From NCBI GenBank assembly GCA_017591395.1, contig WEDG01001338.1, positions 62,001-126,000 of the forward strand: a DNA stretch of 64,000 bases, read 5' to 3'. The notes beneath the pieces are model-generated. The model worked only from the letters and a program-made list of their open reading frames with translations. It ran no database searches and was not told the origin of the DNA. This document shows positions 12,080 to 23,998 of this stretch, piece by piece. Source of the stretch: Schistocephalus solidus. Its lineage: Eukaryota; Platyhelminthes; Cestoda; Diphyllobothriidea; Diphyllobothriidae. Both the position numbers and the translations under genes were made by a program. The stretch's first letter is position 1; every line of letters begins with the position of its first letter.

Positions 12080-13170
12080 GGCTCTGTTTTCCATTCCGCT
12101 GGTAACTTTCCCGACTTGGACTGTTCGATATTTAGAAAATGCGCCTCATTTTCGCTGCTAAGGTAGCTAATCCTGGTAAATGGGCTAGAGTATTTTCCTG
12201 TACGGAATCACCTCGGTAGGACAGCAACTCTATATAAAGTAATTATTTGCGTTTGATATTCGAACGAGGCAATCAAGTTGGCACAGGCTTCAGGAAGCAA
12301 ACAAGATCCGGATGGACGACAGCAATCACCAACATGCTAGGTCGACGACGATGATAGAAGAGAGTGGAGGACATAATTGGGGGCAGATTGAACGATTTCG
12401 GACTTATTCTGCCTTCATTAAACCGAGCATAACCATGATCACCATATGGGACCAGAATTGCAAACCTGCGTGCGCGCACATACCGCGCAAGTAGTCCACA
12501 AACGGGTTCGCGTATAAATACCTACTTGATCTGTAGTGACAGAGCAGGCCAAGTGATGAGTATGTGACACGTGTACGGACCACTTCCTTAGACCTAATCT
12601 GTGGACCATCTGCGCCTTCTGTGTGCGTATGTTTGCATTTCTCATGCAAGGCCGACGATAGGGTTATGGTTGACTGCATGAAGGCAGAATGAGGATGATA
12701 GGAATGCTGCGTCGATCTACTTCCTGCACTGTCGTCCTTTTCCCTCCATCCAAACAGAAAGTAAGGTCTGACTGATAGTCTTAATACACACACACATTTG
12801 TGAGCTACTGCCCTTCCCTATCATGGGTTCGTTTATTTTGAGACATGATGTTTGAAACGATTGATGGACTCAGCATGAAAGCTCGATCTTCCTTTGGTTG
12901 TTCAATTCATTAACGATTTTCTTACTAGTGGCATAGACACGAACGTCTAGAAAGCTTTTTATAGCCTGTCAGGATTGGTAAATGAAGTTAAAATGATGTT
13001 TAACGCTTATTCCTATTCCAACACCACTTGTATGCACGCATGTTGTTGAAAGACCATATATTCTTTTCTAACAACGTTCCGAGCGTTTACGTGGACACCC
13101 TGTACAACCTCTGAAATGATATGAGAGGACCATTTACTCGCCGACGCTATCACTTCAGGAAATTGTCCGA
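12080..13170. other. Unrecognised stretch
   Basis: No coding, RNA or repeat assignment could be made. Open frames on the minus strand near 12404-12793 overlap each other and carry no recognisable motif. Confidence 0.4.
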
Positions 13171-13610
13171 AATGAGTACATGCGTACAGGAAATTTCACA
13201 GTTGGGATCTCCGTACTACCGTATTATCTGCTGTTAACACAGTGTTCGTACCAGACTCCACTCATACGTTCTGATCTGAGACCTCTTCCCCATCCCAGGA
13301 AGTGTTATTTCTCCTCATTCAAAAACACGCTGGCACTCGAAAACGTGTTTTCGGAGTTGTAAACACTTATTAACTACTTACGATTAAAAGTCAATTCGGC
13401 AAACACGTGTTTTAGTAAATCCTTATCGGGTCTATGCAATTACATAGAGAATGAAAATTTGGAAGTGTCCAGGCTTTATAAATGTTTTATGACTAATATC
13501 CTCGTTGTTACGATGCTCGCATGGCGATTCCTCGGATAGCAGTTTGCAAAACACGTTGTCCATGAAGGAATTGCAAAAAGTAGATCCAATCACTGAAATC
13601 TCTCTCTTTT
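13170..13610 (+). repeat. Diverged repeat, copy 2 of a pair
   Basis: Second copy of the repeat described at 11640-11930. The distal part, GCAAAACACGTTGTCCATGA with GGAATTGCAAAAAGTAGATC, matches 11857-11897. Confidence 0.5.
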
Positions 13611-13869
13611 TTCCCTCAGACCTGACTTACCAGCAACATAAGCTGGTTCTGCCAACGATCACTGCTGCCTCACACAGTAGCTGAGGCTTCTGTGGTTGCC
13701 AGGAGTTCTCATCCCAGACAAGTACATCCGCAGCTTTAAGTGTGAGCAGTGACCTGTTTGAAGGGTAGGGCTGACCAGTTCATACAGCTGGTCAATTTGT
13801 TTTCACGCAGGCGTGATTCCAACTTTGAGCCGGTTCGACTTGTACAGTGTGTGACGTATCTCATGCAAA

Positions 13870-13965
13870 ATGCAGAGGTTTACGACAGAGGCATAATCAT
13901 TCGCAAACCGGCACTAACAAAAGGTACCAAAGATTTGAAGTAATAATGGACAATCGTAAACTAAT
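13870..13965 (+). repeat. Short dispersed repeat shared with 30.08 kb
   Basis: GCATAATCATTCGCAAACCG, GCACTAACAAAAGGTACCAA and GAAGTAATAATGGACA correspond in order to GATAATCACTCGCAAACCG, CATCAACGCATGTACCAATG and AAATATTAATGGACAG at 30080-30150. About 100 bases are shared; class unknown. Confidence 0.5.
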
Positions 13966-14036
13966 GGAAGACTTCAATGAAGTAGGAAAATTAATATTAT
14001 TTTGTTTAGAAATAACCATTTTTAGAAGAGCGACAG

Positions 14037-14328
14037 GTAGGGATGCCTTGTATGGCCACCTAAACAGGACACACCATTAGGAACCGCCCGCCCGCTTCAA
14101 ATAGAGGCCTTACGGTAACTTTGAGGAAAGGTATACCCGTGTCTTAACGCAAACACTAATCCTAACATAAAAATAAATTTTCCCCCTTAATCTAAACCCT
14201 AGTCCTCCACGAAACCTAAACCCTAAAGTTAAAAGGATCATGACTCTAACCGTGAGCTTCCCCACATGCATTTTGTACGGTTAATTTCCCTGTGTTCTGT
14301 TTAGGTGGCTACACAAAGCATCCTAACC
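14037..14328 (-). mobile_element. MITE-like element with inverted terminal repeats (copy B)
   Basis: The ends are inverted repeats: GGATGCCTTGTATGGCC plus ACCTAAACAGGACAC on the left, and on the right the complement GGATGCTTTGTGTAGCC plus ACCTAAACAGAACAC. The interior carries CCTAAACCCT / CTAACCGT strings. The flanks GAGCGACA (left) and GAGCGGCA (right) look like an 8-base target duplication with one mismatch, a length typical of hAT-type insertions. No transposase inside. Confidence 0.75.
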
Positions 14329-14589
14329 GAGCGGCAAATACTGAAAACGTAAAAATTCCTCTAACTCTATATGGATAAAAACAACTAAGGCATGGGAGGC
14401 GATATCTCACGTTTGATCACTCACTTGTACTGTTGAATGCGGTAGTTCCGAGTCTGTGGGGAATCCAATCACTTTCTTGACCGGTACTGCCTTTTCGATT
14501 ACAAAATATTACTTAAATGGGATTGCCACATAAATTACCACTCAGGATAATCCCAAGTTATGTCAGTCAGATCCAGAGGTCGTTTTTTG

Positions 14590-14745
14590 AAAGAACCTCC
14601 TTTCGACCATCTACAAAACTACACTTAATCAGTATGCATTTTTCACTTTGAGTTTTGATGCTAACACAAACTATATTTGCTACAAAAAATGCAGAAAAAT
14701 ATTCTTTTTGAAATAATTTGGTAGAGAATTACGTCTTCTTCGGCG
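14590..14745 (-). repeat. T-family fragment, inverted
   Basis: AATCAGTATGCATTTTTCAC, TTTTGATGCT, AACTATATTTG and ATATTCTTTTTG correspond to the inverted copy at 33380-33480. The fragment stops where the Penelope-type relic begins. Confidence 0.5.
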
Positions 14746-15310
14746 AGATTCATCCGCCGGAATATTCAGAAGCGTACCACAAAGCCTACCGTTGCCACTG
14801 CAGAAAAAGCCTTATTTATAAGCCCACCTTTTCTAGGAGACGCAGCAAGTGAATTAGTAAGACGACGTCTAAGGACGGCTGTCAATAGTGCTTCCCAGGC
14901 GGCGAACTTGCGCGTATTATTCGCAAACCCCCACCTCGTACGGTTGGGGATTAAAGACCAACTGCCGTTGCAGGCCATCTCGATGTGTATTTATTCAGCT
15001 GTATTAATGCTCCTACAGAGCGCGATACACTGGCCGAACGACGAGATACTCGAACACATTCCCCTCTGGCTAGGTAAAGGAGAAAAACGATCACTTTCTA
15101 GTTCAATTCTCACACATTTAATCGATACAAACCACCAGGTTGACGTCAAAGGAGTCTTTCAAATTATCGACGGGGAAACAGCACACTCCTCTAAAGGTCT
15201 ACGCAAACGGGTGCTGGCAACAGCCGAGGCAGTGGCGATTTGGTTAGCGAACCCAGCGCTTTGTTGACAGAAGACATTTATACGCGCAGTCTGTCTTCCC
15301 TGGCCAACAC
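14745..15310 (+). pseudogene. Penelope-type GIY-YIG end domain, broken relic
   Basis: One open frame (about 14790-15267) matches the C-terminal region of a flatworm retroelement protein that I recognise by pattern: SPPFLGDAASELVRRRL, then KDQLPLQ, then EHIPLWLGKGEKRSLSSSI, HLIDTNHQVDV and RVLATAEAVAIWLANPALC. In intact relatives this part cuts DNA as a GIY-YIG endonuclease. Here the GIY-YIG core itself (expected just after position 14985) is replaced by unrelated residues, so the domain is dead. No reverse transcriptase lies upstream; the relic abuts a T-family fragment on its left, suggesting a truncated insertion. Related copies: 17.26, 19.05 and 41.55 kb. Confidence 0.7.
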
Positions 15311-15379
15311 CAAGTGGCAGTAGCGTCCGCGTCCTCAACACACCGATCCCATCGTGCAGGTAGCGTGGAAACGAGGAGA

Positions 15380-16090
15380 AGGACTAGCCTACATAAGATA
15401 CATATAAACTTTGTACAAAGCTCACGACTCAATTCCACATCGAATTGTAAAGGCCTGATTATGACTTACTGAAAACGAGTGTTTGCCAACTGACTTTTCA
15501 ATCTTCTTTTAAACTCCCGGATAATTTTGAACACTAACTGCATTTCGGGTTTCCAAACTGCAAGCTTAAGGAAAACCATTTAGGTATATCATCTATTAAG
15601 AAGGCGTCCTTGAGGAGCAGATGCGAACCATGTTAGAGGTAGCATCAATAAAAAGGCCCTTACGAAGCTGAATGAATGGACATTTCACGGTCTTAAAAAT
15701 CTCATATCTAGAAAAAAAACATTTAAACCATGCTATTCATTTTTTTCAAGTGTACGCTTCGACGAAGACGTAATTTGCTTCAATAAGAAATAATATTTTT
15801 GAGCATGCTTTCTATAAAATATATTTGACTTTATAATGGCATCGAAGATCAAGGGTGTCGCACAACCTAAGTAGCCATTTTTACAGATTGTGTATTTTGC
15901 AGGCGGCCGAAAAGAGGCTTTTTCGAAAGCCGACATCCTGTTGTAACTGAAAGATCTTGGAGTTATGCAATGCGACAATTGATGTTATAGCCCTCCTTAA
16001 GCAATGTTTCCTAATCGAAAGGCGTTGCAGAATTTTGGTTGGCAGGTCATGAGATAGCGCGTCTACTGTAGTATTCCAGCTGGTTTTCTC
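15380..16090 (+). repeat. T-family interspersed repeat
   Basis: The core (15750-16090) has AATATTTTTGAGCATGCTTT, CTATAAAATATATTTGA, a GCATCGAAGATCAAGG segment, CTAAGTAGCCATTTTTACAG, GCAGGCGGCCGAAAAGAGGC and finally AATCGAAAGGC..GGTTGGCA..TGAGATAG. The left part (15380-15750) resembles the flank at 6.2 and 28.7 kb only weakly. Confidence 0.6.
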
Positions 16091-16099
16091 TTTTGGTTT

Positions 16100-16900
16100 T
16101 CGGGGTTTGAATTCGACCCTTTTTAAATAGAGAAGGACTGACTTTATTTGACGCGGTTAAAGATGCTTGTATCGGCAATGAGATCCAATGTGATCTAGAT
16201 AATTTACTTCTCAATTCATGCATCAAGCAAAATTCATGGTTTGTTTTTTTTACTTTTGGTGCAGATTTTATATATGACGTTTGAACGCCTGTTGGGAGTA
16301 AAGGTCTCAAATACATTATCCATGCTTTTTTACTCCTCAAGTTTAGACTTTTTACGCTTGACTCGGGAGAGGGCTGTTCTGCCCTTGGAGGAGCGCATTC
16401 GTCGTTCGAGCTCCGACATCACGCGTGTTCCGCTGGCAGTCTGCCTGACGTCATCACAGTCATGCGCAGCGATTGAAAAAGCGATAAACAACACCCAACT
16501 AACTTCGCAATAGCGACGACCCCTAATTGCGAATAACGACAACAACTGAGACTTGAGGGTCGATGGAGGGTGAAAGAGCGGGGACCCTTTGCAGAGATCT
16601 GGCAAATTTGCCTACAGAGTGATCAGAAAATATGCGTTCGGGCATTTTTTTTCCCCCTCACCCAGTACAAAACCTCAATCCACTCGTTTTCGTAACATCC
16701 ACATCCTCCTTCAAAACGCACTATTTTACTTCAACACCAACAAGCAGCGTAAATTAGCTTTCCACCTTAAAAAGCTGTATGTACATCTAGTACTTACCTA
16801 ATTATCTACCCGACTTTGCTTAAGCACACTAAGGGAGAGGGAAACGACAGTCAAACGCTGAAACAAATAAGTGGTTTAGATAGAACGAGTTTACAGACCA
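16100..16900. other. Unrecognised stretch
   Basis: No assignable element. An opposing pair of 90-residue frames near 16241-16605 overlaps antisense, without motifs. Confidence 0.4.
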
Positions 16901-17095
16901 AAACAAGAGAGAGACGGAAATGACCACTTGGGGCTTATAAGGCATCATCAGCCAGACATACCCAAACCCAGGTTTAGAACACTCTGAATTCAAACCCAGG
17001 AACGTTGACCGGGGACTCAAAAGGTCTTCTCATTGAGGCACGGCCTTGCTGTTCTGACCGTTTTGATTGAGAATATTAATTATTTACGTTCATAG
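16900..17095 (-). mobile_element. tRNA-derived SINE, diverged
   Basis: Left to right: GAGAGACGGAAATGACCACT, GGCATCATCAGCCAGACATA, CCCAAACCCAGG, TTCAAACCCAGGAACG (complement of a decayed box B), TCATTGAGGCACGGCCTTG (complement of box A) and a TTGATTGAGAATATT 5' flank. The order is that of the family on the minus strand. Confidence 0.75.
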
Positions 17096-17259
17096 ATGAT
17101 ACCCTTGTAAGCATGTAAGAAGTCAAGTTCGATAAACGTACGCTTTTGATTGTTCATCCAAAGGCTTGTAAAGTAATGTAAGTCAGGGTAGAGTAGCCAA
17201 ATTTTATACAGCTAGTGAAGACTAAGGATGGAGGAGAGGATTAACAGCGTTCAGATGCC

Positions 17260-17850
17260 GAGTCTAGTTCTGCCAGGAGCGTAAGGAGTGAGATGGGGGT
17301 AGGAGGAGCTGGCCGATAACGAGCCACGTCTCCGTTTCGTCACTGTAACGCGATCTGCGAGGAGGTGAGAACAGACATACTGGGTTCATCTTGAGCCAGA
17401 AGAGCCATAGGGTCTGTATAAATGCTTTATGCGAGCATAAGGCTAGTTTGAAAAATCGCATATCCATTGCCTCTGCCGTCGCGGGTATCTGGTAACGTAG
17501 GAACTTGGATGAGTTTGTCGGCACTTTATAGATGACTCGGAACGCTTGATTGACAGCGTCCACCAGGTGCACAAACAAGGGACCAAGGAAAGGCAGAGAG
17601 GACAGTCTATCTCTACCTTCAAGGCGACGAATTGGAGTGCCTGAGGAATGTTGTTGTATCTTCACAGCCGGGTACGTGCGCGCGATAGCAGGGTTTCAGC
17701 GACAAGGTAGAAGTTCACTCGTCGATCCCCACGAAATTGCAGTGTGAGAAATAACTCTTCGTTGTCTGCTATCAACATCACCGATTTTTAGGGAAGTTCG
17801 TCCATATACTCCATGGTAATCTCTTTGTAAATCGAATAAATCCTGTCTGG
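17260..17850 (-). pseudogene. Penelope-like element relic, C-terminal part, internally deleted
   Basis: On the minus strand an open frame of 133 residues (17264-17665) carries HLVDAVNQAFRVIYKVP, IPATAEAMDMRFFKLALC and SHKAFIQTLWLFWLKM, the end of the GIY-YIG region. Sequence further upstream on the minus strand (to 17850) matches 18.83-19.02 kb, including the linker TCTACCTTGTCGCTGAAACC and the Arg-rich RRLEGRDRL segment. Compared with the relic at 18.0-19.5 kb the GIY-YIG core between RRLEGRDRL and HLVD is missing, an internal deletion of roughly 160 bases. It is inverted relative to the next relic and only about 160 bases from it. Confidence 0.65.
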
Positions 17851-18009
17851 CTCCACTAAAAGTAAGGAAGAGAGACGAAATAAGGACCGAAATGAGAGCC
17901 TAGGAATCCAACACAAAATGTCTTCTTAAAGTGAAAGATTAAGGCTTCGAAGTTCTGAAGTCAACTGAAACAATTGTCCCAGTATTAAATAGTTAGCCAA
18001 AGATTCCCC

Positions 18010-19505
18010 AACTAGACCTTCTAATGCAGCCTATCACAAAATTGCAAAGTGGTCATCAGAAAGTCCTAAGCCGAATCGACAAAAAATAGCGCTACGTAGC
18101 CTAGGGAGCACGGTCGACTCCATCGATTCCGTAAGAAATAAAAATTTAATGGGAAAAAAAACATGCTCTTAGATATCGCTTCTTTATGCATTAATATTCC
18201 GCCTATGGAAACGATAGCATTTTATGTGATGAGAATTTAAAGCAGGCTATCCCGATCAGCATACTGGTCAGAGACTTAGTGACACTGCTCCTACGGTGTA
18301 CGTTAAATGTTCAATTCGGGTTCAAAGATTACTTCTACAGCCAGATCGACGGTGTATCGACGGGATTATCACTTGAACCCTTAGGAGGCTGACGTTTTCA
18401 TGGGAAAACAAGAGAAAAACCAACTCTGTCCAGTGGTAAAGGAAATTTATTCTGATGCTCGATATTTTTATTACATCTTTGTAATGGCAGATGAAAGTAT
18501 TGATTTCGCCACCCTCTTAGATGAAATGAATCAGGATCACCCAGCTATAACCTTCACTTAGGAAAATGAGAACGGATAGTGCCTCCTCTTGCTGAACGTC
18601 GTCTGAGAGAACAATTCAAACAAGCGTATTTCGTAAGAAAACATGGACAGGACAATGCACACATTTCCACAGTTTTGTCCGTTAAGTCAGAAATAGAGCA
18701 TAGTCCGTTGCCTCAACAACTGAGCTAGGTGAATATGTAATCCAGATAAGCTTAAGAGTGAGCTCACATTTATAAAAAAAAAACACTCTGCAAGACAATG
18801 GCTTTGCCGAAAAGTGGAACGGGAAATATATAGACGAAAGCCCATCAAAATCAAACATGCCGACGGCAGACAAAAGAGAGATATTTCTCACACTGCCATT
18901 TCGGTGAACGAACTTCTACCTTGTCGCTGAAACCATGCTATCGCGTGCACGTACTCCACCGCGAAGATAAAACAGCTTTACTCAGGCACTCCAGTTCTTC
19001 GTCTTGAAGGTAGGGATAGACTTCCCACCTTCAATGTGCATCTAAGTCTTCACTTGCTCCTTTGGGGCAGGTTATATTGATCGAATGACTAGGCACCTAT
19101 CCAAGCGGATGTGAGAGCACAGTCCTGTCTGGCTAAATCAAGGCATGGCAAAGTTCATCTCTAGTGCAATTTTAGCCCACTTGGTTAACAGCGACCACCG
19201 GTAGACGTTATCCAAGCATTTCGAGTCATCTATAAAGTGCCGACAAGACTCTCCAAGTAACTGCCTCACCGGATCCGCGCGAAGGCCAAGGCAGTGGCCA
19301 TATGATTACTCAAGCCAGTTTTGTATTCGCATAAAGCGTTTATACAGGCCCTAGGGCTCTCCTGGCTTAAGATGAAACCAGCATCTCGGTTCTCACCTCC
19401 TGCCCCGTCGCGTTACAGGGCCAAAATGGAGACATGGCTCGTTATCGGCCACCTCATCGCCCTTCCTCTCCCCATGCTTCTGGCAGAACCCTAGAACTCT
19501 AAGCG
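18010..19505 (+). pseudogene. Penelope-like element relic: reverse transcriptase plus GIY-YIG endonuclease
   Basis: The translated order follows Penelope-like proteins, with stops and frameshifts. Reverse transcriptase: SIDSVRNKNLMGKKTCS (about 18105), LNVQFGFKDYFYSQIDGV (18310-18360), DFATLLDEMNQDHPAITFT (18505-18560), LSQK..IVRCLNN and PDKLKSELTFI (18680-18770), then LQDNGFAEKW. The catalytic Asp pair is not recognisable (MADE where a YVDD-type motif is expected, near 18490). GIY-YIG domain from 19049: FTCSFGAGYIDRMTRHLSKR, then EHSPVWLNQGMAKFISSAI and HLVNSDH, broken by stops. The end, near 19500, matches the relic at 17.26 kb. In living relatives the protein makes DNA from RNA at a nick cut by GIY-YIG. 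This copy cannot be functional. Confidence 0.75.
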
Positions 19506-19509
19506 TCCC

Positions 19510-22240
19510 CAACCCTCTCCTCATACTTACTTGATTACTCTATCTTCAGTTATATTACTGTGAGGCCTTTGGAGAAATAATTGAAATCTTACGTTTGCCG
19601 CACTGTAATTCTTAAATATTTATTATCTTGAAAGTGTGTTCACCGATCGAGTGTAGGAACGAGCATGTCTCTTGGTCCGCGTGGTGAACACACTAAGCGT
19701 AATATGATTACTTGCGCCTTTGTAATATGTTTTTATATGGTTGCTACTGATGTCGTTTAGGTAGCTTGGATTATTTACCAATTACTGCAGCCCCTACTCG
19801 TCCAGTGTCTTTGTGGAGCCAGAATGCTTTTCATTTCCCATTATTAACACACTAGCGACTTAACGCGTGCAGGATGTAGCAGTGCGGATTTAAAAGTCAT
19901 ACTTAGATGTATTGTCTCCTGTCTTAGCAAGCAGGAATACAGTATAGTACGCAGTTATGTCGCCAAGCGTCAATCGGACAGTCGCCGTTTGTACCAACCA
20001 CAGGAAGCGTGACATTCAAACGATAATCTAGTTAACGGATATATTGATTCGTTATCCGTTCATCGAAAGCACTGCTGTTTGTCACTGTCGGTGCGGAACA
20101 GTTTGAACTTTGACTGAGCTGTATCCTTACATTCAACGTTTATGATGGTTCAGGGGGAGAGTAATGTTGGACAAAGATATCTCCCTTCCCCATCTTTTTT
20201 TTTCAATATTGTAGGATGTGGCCATTTTTAGCCGAAGATACGCATACGCTATATTGAAATAAGATACGGAATCGTAACAGACAAAAACATACATGCTAAG
20301 GTGGATGCTGAAGTATTCGAAAATATTTTACTTCTTTGCAAATGAGTGTTGAGGGATGGGGGTACGGTGGTCCCTGTTATCAGGAGACGAAAAACAGTAA
20401 CGGCAAAAGGTGCAAAGGCGAATCCCAGTTTGAAGGCTTTTAAATATTCTGGTCGAGATCCAGCCATCTCCTGGTTGAATTTGGAAGCTGAAGGATGTGT
20501 AGCTTCGATGGTTAGGGCGGCTTAGGCAGAAGCACCGGAAAAGGTAGAACTTTGTGTCTGGAATTTGACATGCTGGCGTCAAAAAACGAGCTTTCCGGCA
20601 CACAATGTGCGTTCTTAGCCAAAACAGGTGCTCCGCGGTTGATGCTCGCTTACGATGTGCTCTGTTACAACGTTTAGACCGTTGATTTTGGTCGTGTTCT
20701 AATAGATTCGACGATACCCATATCATGGCTGTATTCCATAAATGTGCCCTGACAGCGAAAAAAAGTAGGAAGACGCTGGCTGTCACCAGATTTGTTCTGC
20801 GACCTTATGACTTTTGGTGGTTCCAGAATTTTTAGTTTGACTTAAAAAACGTCCTTGGATCCTTTTCAGCCCTCCTTGTAGGCAGAAACCTATAGAGACT
20901 TCATCGTATAACAGGCGCTCAAACAACTGCTGATTTGATACCCTCATAATGCACCCGTCCTACCTAATGTAGATCTATTTCGACACCTCAGGGGTTTTAA
21001 GCAGGTAAGTCAACTCCTGCACCTGGATATCCGGTAGCCATTCCCGCCACTTACAATTCACTTCTTTACCGAGGACAACTTATCTAAAAGTTACTTAAAC
21101 TTGCAATGGATATTTTGGTGATGGCTTCGCGTCATTCCAAAATCTTCACAATTTCTGGTCACTCCTCACGATATGCGTCCACCAACACAAGGCGAAAATG
21201 CCACTATATTTCACCCTAGTTGTCATAACAAAAGATTGTTCAGTGCACCTGAAGACGTAGGCCGTTGTGTTTGATAATTTTATCAGAGGTTCGTAACAGC
21301 TCGTCAGGCGAATAAACGTCAACGTACAGGCTGGAATATCGATGGCCATCTTCCACTACACAAAACAATAACTGTTACTAAAATATATTCAGTAGTGTTG
21401 TTTTATGACATTCTAACTTCATCAGTTTGAAGATAACGAATAATCACGTGCTAGTCAAATGCATCATTGAAACTGGGCCATACTATTAAGCTAAAAGGTC
21501 CTTGCTGGTACCTATCTCATCGCTTTCAAAAACAGTATCAGAAAAAGTTTACCTTCTTATCAATTCAAAGAGGTTACGTCTGTCCCTTCATTAACTGAGA
21601 GGAGACACACTCGGGGCATGTATTGTGGTTATTCAGACCTCATTGCGAACACCGCTTTGATGGTGCGCCTCAAAACCCCTTTGGAAAATAGCATGTGCTT
21701 CTGCCTTCCTAACCTTCAGCTTTTAACAGCATATTTAGATGAGACCGAAGGAAGGCTCAACAATTTTTATTGAATATATAGACGAAAAACATAGCAAAGG
21801 ACCTCAAGGACCTCAGAGTATGCGTCCTCGTCTTCCAGGATTTTGCGGAGTGACTTGAACCCTTTTTCAGATAATACGGAAATCAGTTAGGGTATTGCAA
21901 GTTTTAGACGAAATTCTATGAAGAGAGTTTGCCAGGAAGCTCCCCTTCTCCCGCATTCTGTGGAGTCCATATTACTCGGCATGCAGCTGTAATACGTTAA
22001 AGACATGACAGCTCGACCGTCGATTTTGATGATGTCCACCGTATGCTCCACAGCGGGGTGGGGCATGGACGGTGACTTGTGCTTAATTATAGTGAGAGAA
22101 GACGTACACAGCATCCACCTCACTCTCTGTTCCATACCCCCATCGGGCTCGGTGTGAAGATATAGTCAAGAAGACTGGAGATGGTAAATGGCGCAGGCTC
22201 ACCCACTGTGGTCCAACACAAACAAGAACACTATAACACA
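19510..22240. other. Unrecognised stretch
   Basis: No gene or element could be assigned. The longest frame (minus, 20328-20786, 152 residues) is Arg/Ser/Cys-rich without recognisable domains and is not called. T-run at 20198-20205. Confidence 0.4.
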
Positions 22241-22244
22241 AGAG

Positions 22245-22340
22245 TGGCGTGGCCCAGATTCCAGCCACATTAAAAAGGAGCCATTGCAGCCCAACTCTCA
22301 GTCCGCCAGTCAGCCACTCCGCACAAAATCAATTATGTCC
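22245..22340 (+). repeat. R-family fragment
   Basis: CACATTAAAAAGGAGCCATT, GCAGCCCAACTCTCAGTCC and CCAGTCAGCCACTCCGCAC match the block at 5040-5105 and 5745-5800. Confidence 0.7.
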
Positions 22341-23204
22341 ATTTTGTCCTTTTAAGCTGCTAGAAGCCAAGGTCATCTACAAAAATGGTCACCTCCGCTT
22401 AACCATGTCATACACGAATAGTTCGAAGGGGAGTGGCCCCGGTTGAATCCTAACTACTGTTAGCTCCCGCAGGTAAGGCGTTCTATTCTTTACCATAAAC
22501 TACCTTGAAAGTCTTAGTTATACAACTCTGGCAAACGGGACATGTATTAAATGGTCAATGTTTAAAGCCTTACCTACTCTTCAGCTGCAGCGATAAGACC
22601 GGTGGAGCGAGGCTGGCTTTCATGGACCTTGAGCTAGATTTCAATAATCTGATGTATTACTTCAATAAATGCAATTGTTTATCTCCTGAGGATTTACGCC
22701 ATCATCTTGCAATTGATGCACGTTAAGATGATCTAACGAGCGTCGTTGACCACCTTACGTTAATCAGTAAGACTTTTAACCTGTCTACAGATGTCTGGGG
22801 GATCACCATGACCAAATAAAAACTTAATTATAATTGCATGGGGTACAATCATGTTGCAATCAATTGCAGATTTTTCGCTTTAGTTGACTTAAAACTCCAT
22901 ACTTCAACCGTCACGATGCTGTTCGCGAAACTCAAAGGTGCCGTTGTCGACAGGTCAAGTAATCATCAACGCAGGTTCGACAGTAAAAGCGAAATGAGAT
23001 AACCTGAACATGGCTTTGATCTTCTGGAGTCCTTTTATTGATATTTCTGGTATTCGACTTTTAGAGTAGTGTCTATTGTCGAAGATAGAAATCCGCTCGT
23101 AGGGACCATCTGGTCAGCTTAATCCACCGCTTTTTGAGTACTAAACCTGCTTCTAATGTTGGTTTTTAATGTTCAGAGAAAAAACCGCTGATTTTTGATT
23201 TATC

Positions 23205-23372
23205 TACTGGCAATGTTAATGCATTCAAGGGCCGAATTATTCCTACGCCTTGGGGGTGGACGACTCCAAGGCGAGTTACACGATCGAGCAACGATTCATC
23301 GCAGGGGCATATGTTGTGCGTTAGTCAGCGGATCGCAGAGTAGCCGCATGCGAGACAAAAAGCGATAAGCGA
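23205..23372 (+). repeat. 160-bp duplicated block, copy 1
   Basis: Nearly the same sequence as 24448-24612: GAATTATTCCTACGCCTTGG, GGGTGGACGACT, CAAGGCGAG, TACACGATCGAGCAACGATT, CATCGCAGGGGC and GATCGCAGAGTAGCCG. High identity suggests a recent segment duplication or a young repeat. No clear open frame shared by both copies has a known motif. Confidence 0.85.
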
Positions 23373-23559
23373 TCTAACGAAGCGAATTAACTGTCGTCGG
23401 TTTTTCTTCAACAAAGTGAATGCAAACGTTTGAAACCATCCTTCCGGCAATGTTGCGCCCGTCCTTCCTTCCGAATCGCATAGCCTCCGTATTTAAATGC
23501 CAAGCTTTCTTAGAGGACACGAAGCTTGGGCAGGGGAATAGTTATCAGCACCCTCTAGT

Positions 23560-23695
23560 ACAAATGATCGTGCGGTAAGATCCTGGGAGGGTGTACATAT
23601 CTTCCTATCCTAAGTCTTAACCTACAACTGACCCTAGCCATAACCCCAAAGTTGGGTCTAACTCTAGTCCTAACTTTGGGTTGACGACGCAACCC
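23560..23695. repeat. Telomere-like degenerate repeat patch
   Basis: Strings such as CTTAACC, GACCCTAGCC, ATAACCCC and CTCTAGTCCTAAC resemble the MITE-like interiors at 8.98 and 14.16 kb. Terminal repeats were not found nearby. Confidence 0.4.
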
Positions 23696-23904
23696 TTATC
23701 CTGTAAAGCCTATGGTGATTTATGGAGGAACGTAGGACGTGGCGGTGACAGTCGAAAACTTTACGCCGCAGAGTAGCTGACAAAGAGACCATCAGGTTAT
23801 CAATAAAGGCGAAAATAAGAGCCCCAGGAAGTAAGTGAGAAGAGCTGAAAGCAACCTCTGGGACAAGAACTGAATTTGCCCGAGGTTTCACATTCACGCT
23901 CGGA

Positions 23905-23998
23905 TTCATGTGTCTGATGATGGCTTCGAAGTGATTTCGAAACGTCAGGTGAAAAAAGTTACTGACCCAGCAATCGCGTCTTCTTCTCAAGCTGACAA
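23905..23998 (+). ncRNA. Hammerhead-core-like unit
   Basis: CTGATGA (23914-23920), a GGCTTC..GATTTC segment that pairs only in part, then GAAAC and GTC (23939-23946) give the order of hammerhead conserved blocks. About 85 bases from CTGATGA to GCTGAC match the minus strand at 54545-54628, including GAAACGTCAGG and CAGC(A/G)ATCGC. Helix II is weak here, so catalytic activity is doubtful; it reads as a decayed family member. Confidence 0.45.

Noticed and set aside
20328..20786. 152-residue minus-strand frame as a gene
   Set aside because: No motif, no conserved neighbour, Ser/Arg/Cys-rich composition, and of a length expected by chance in a 64-kb window.
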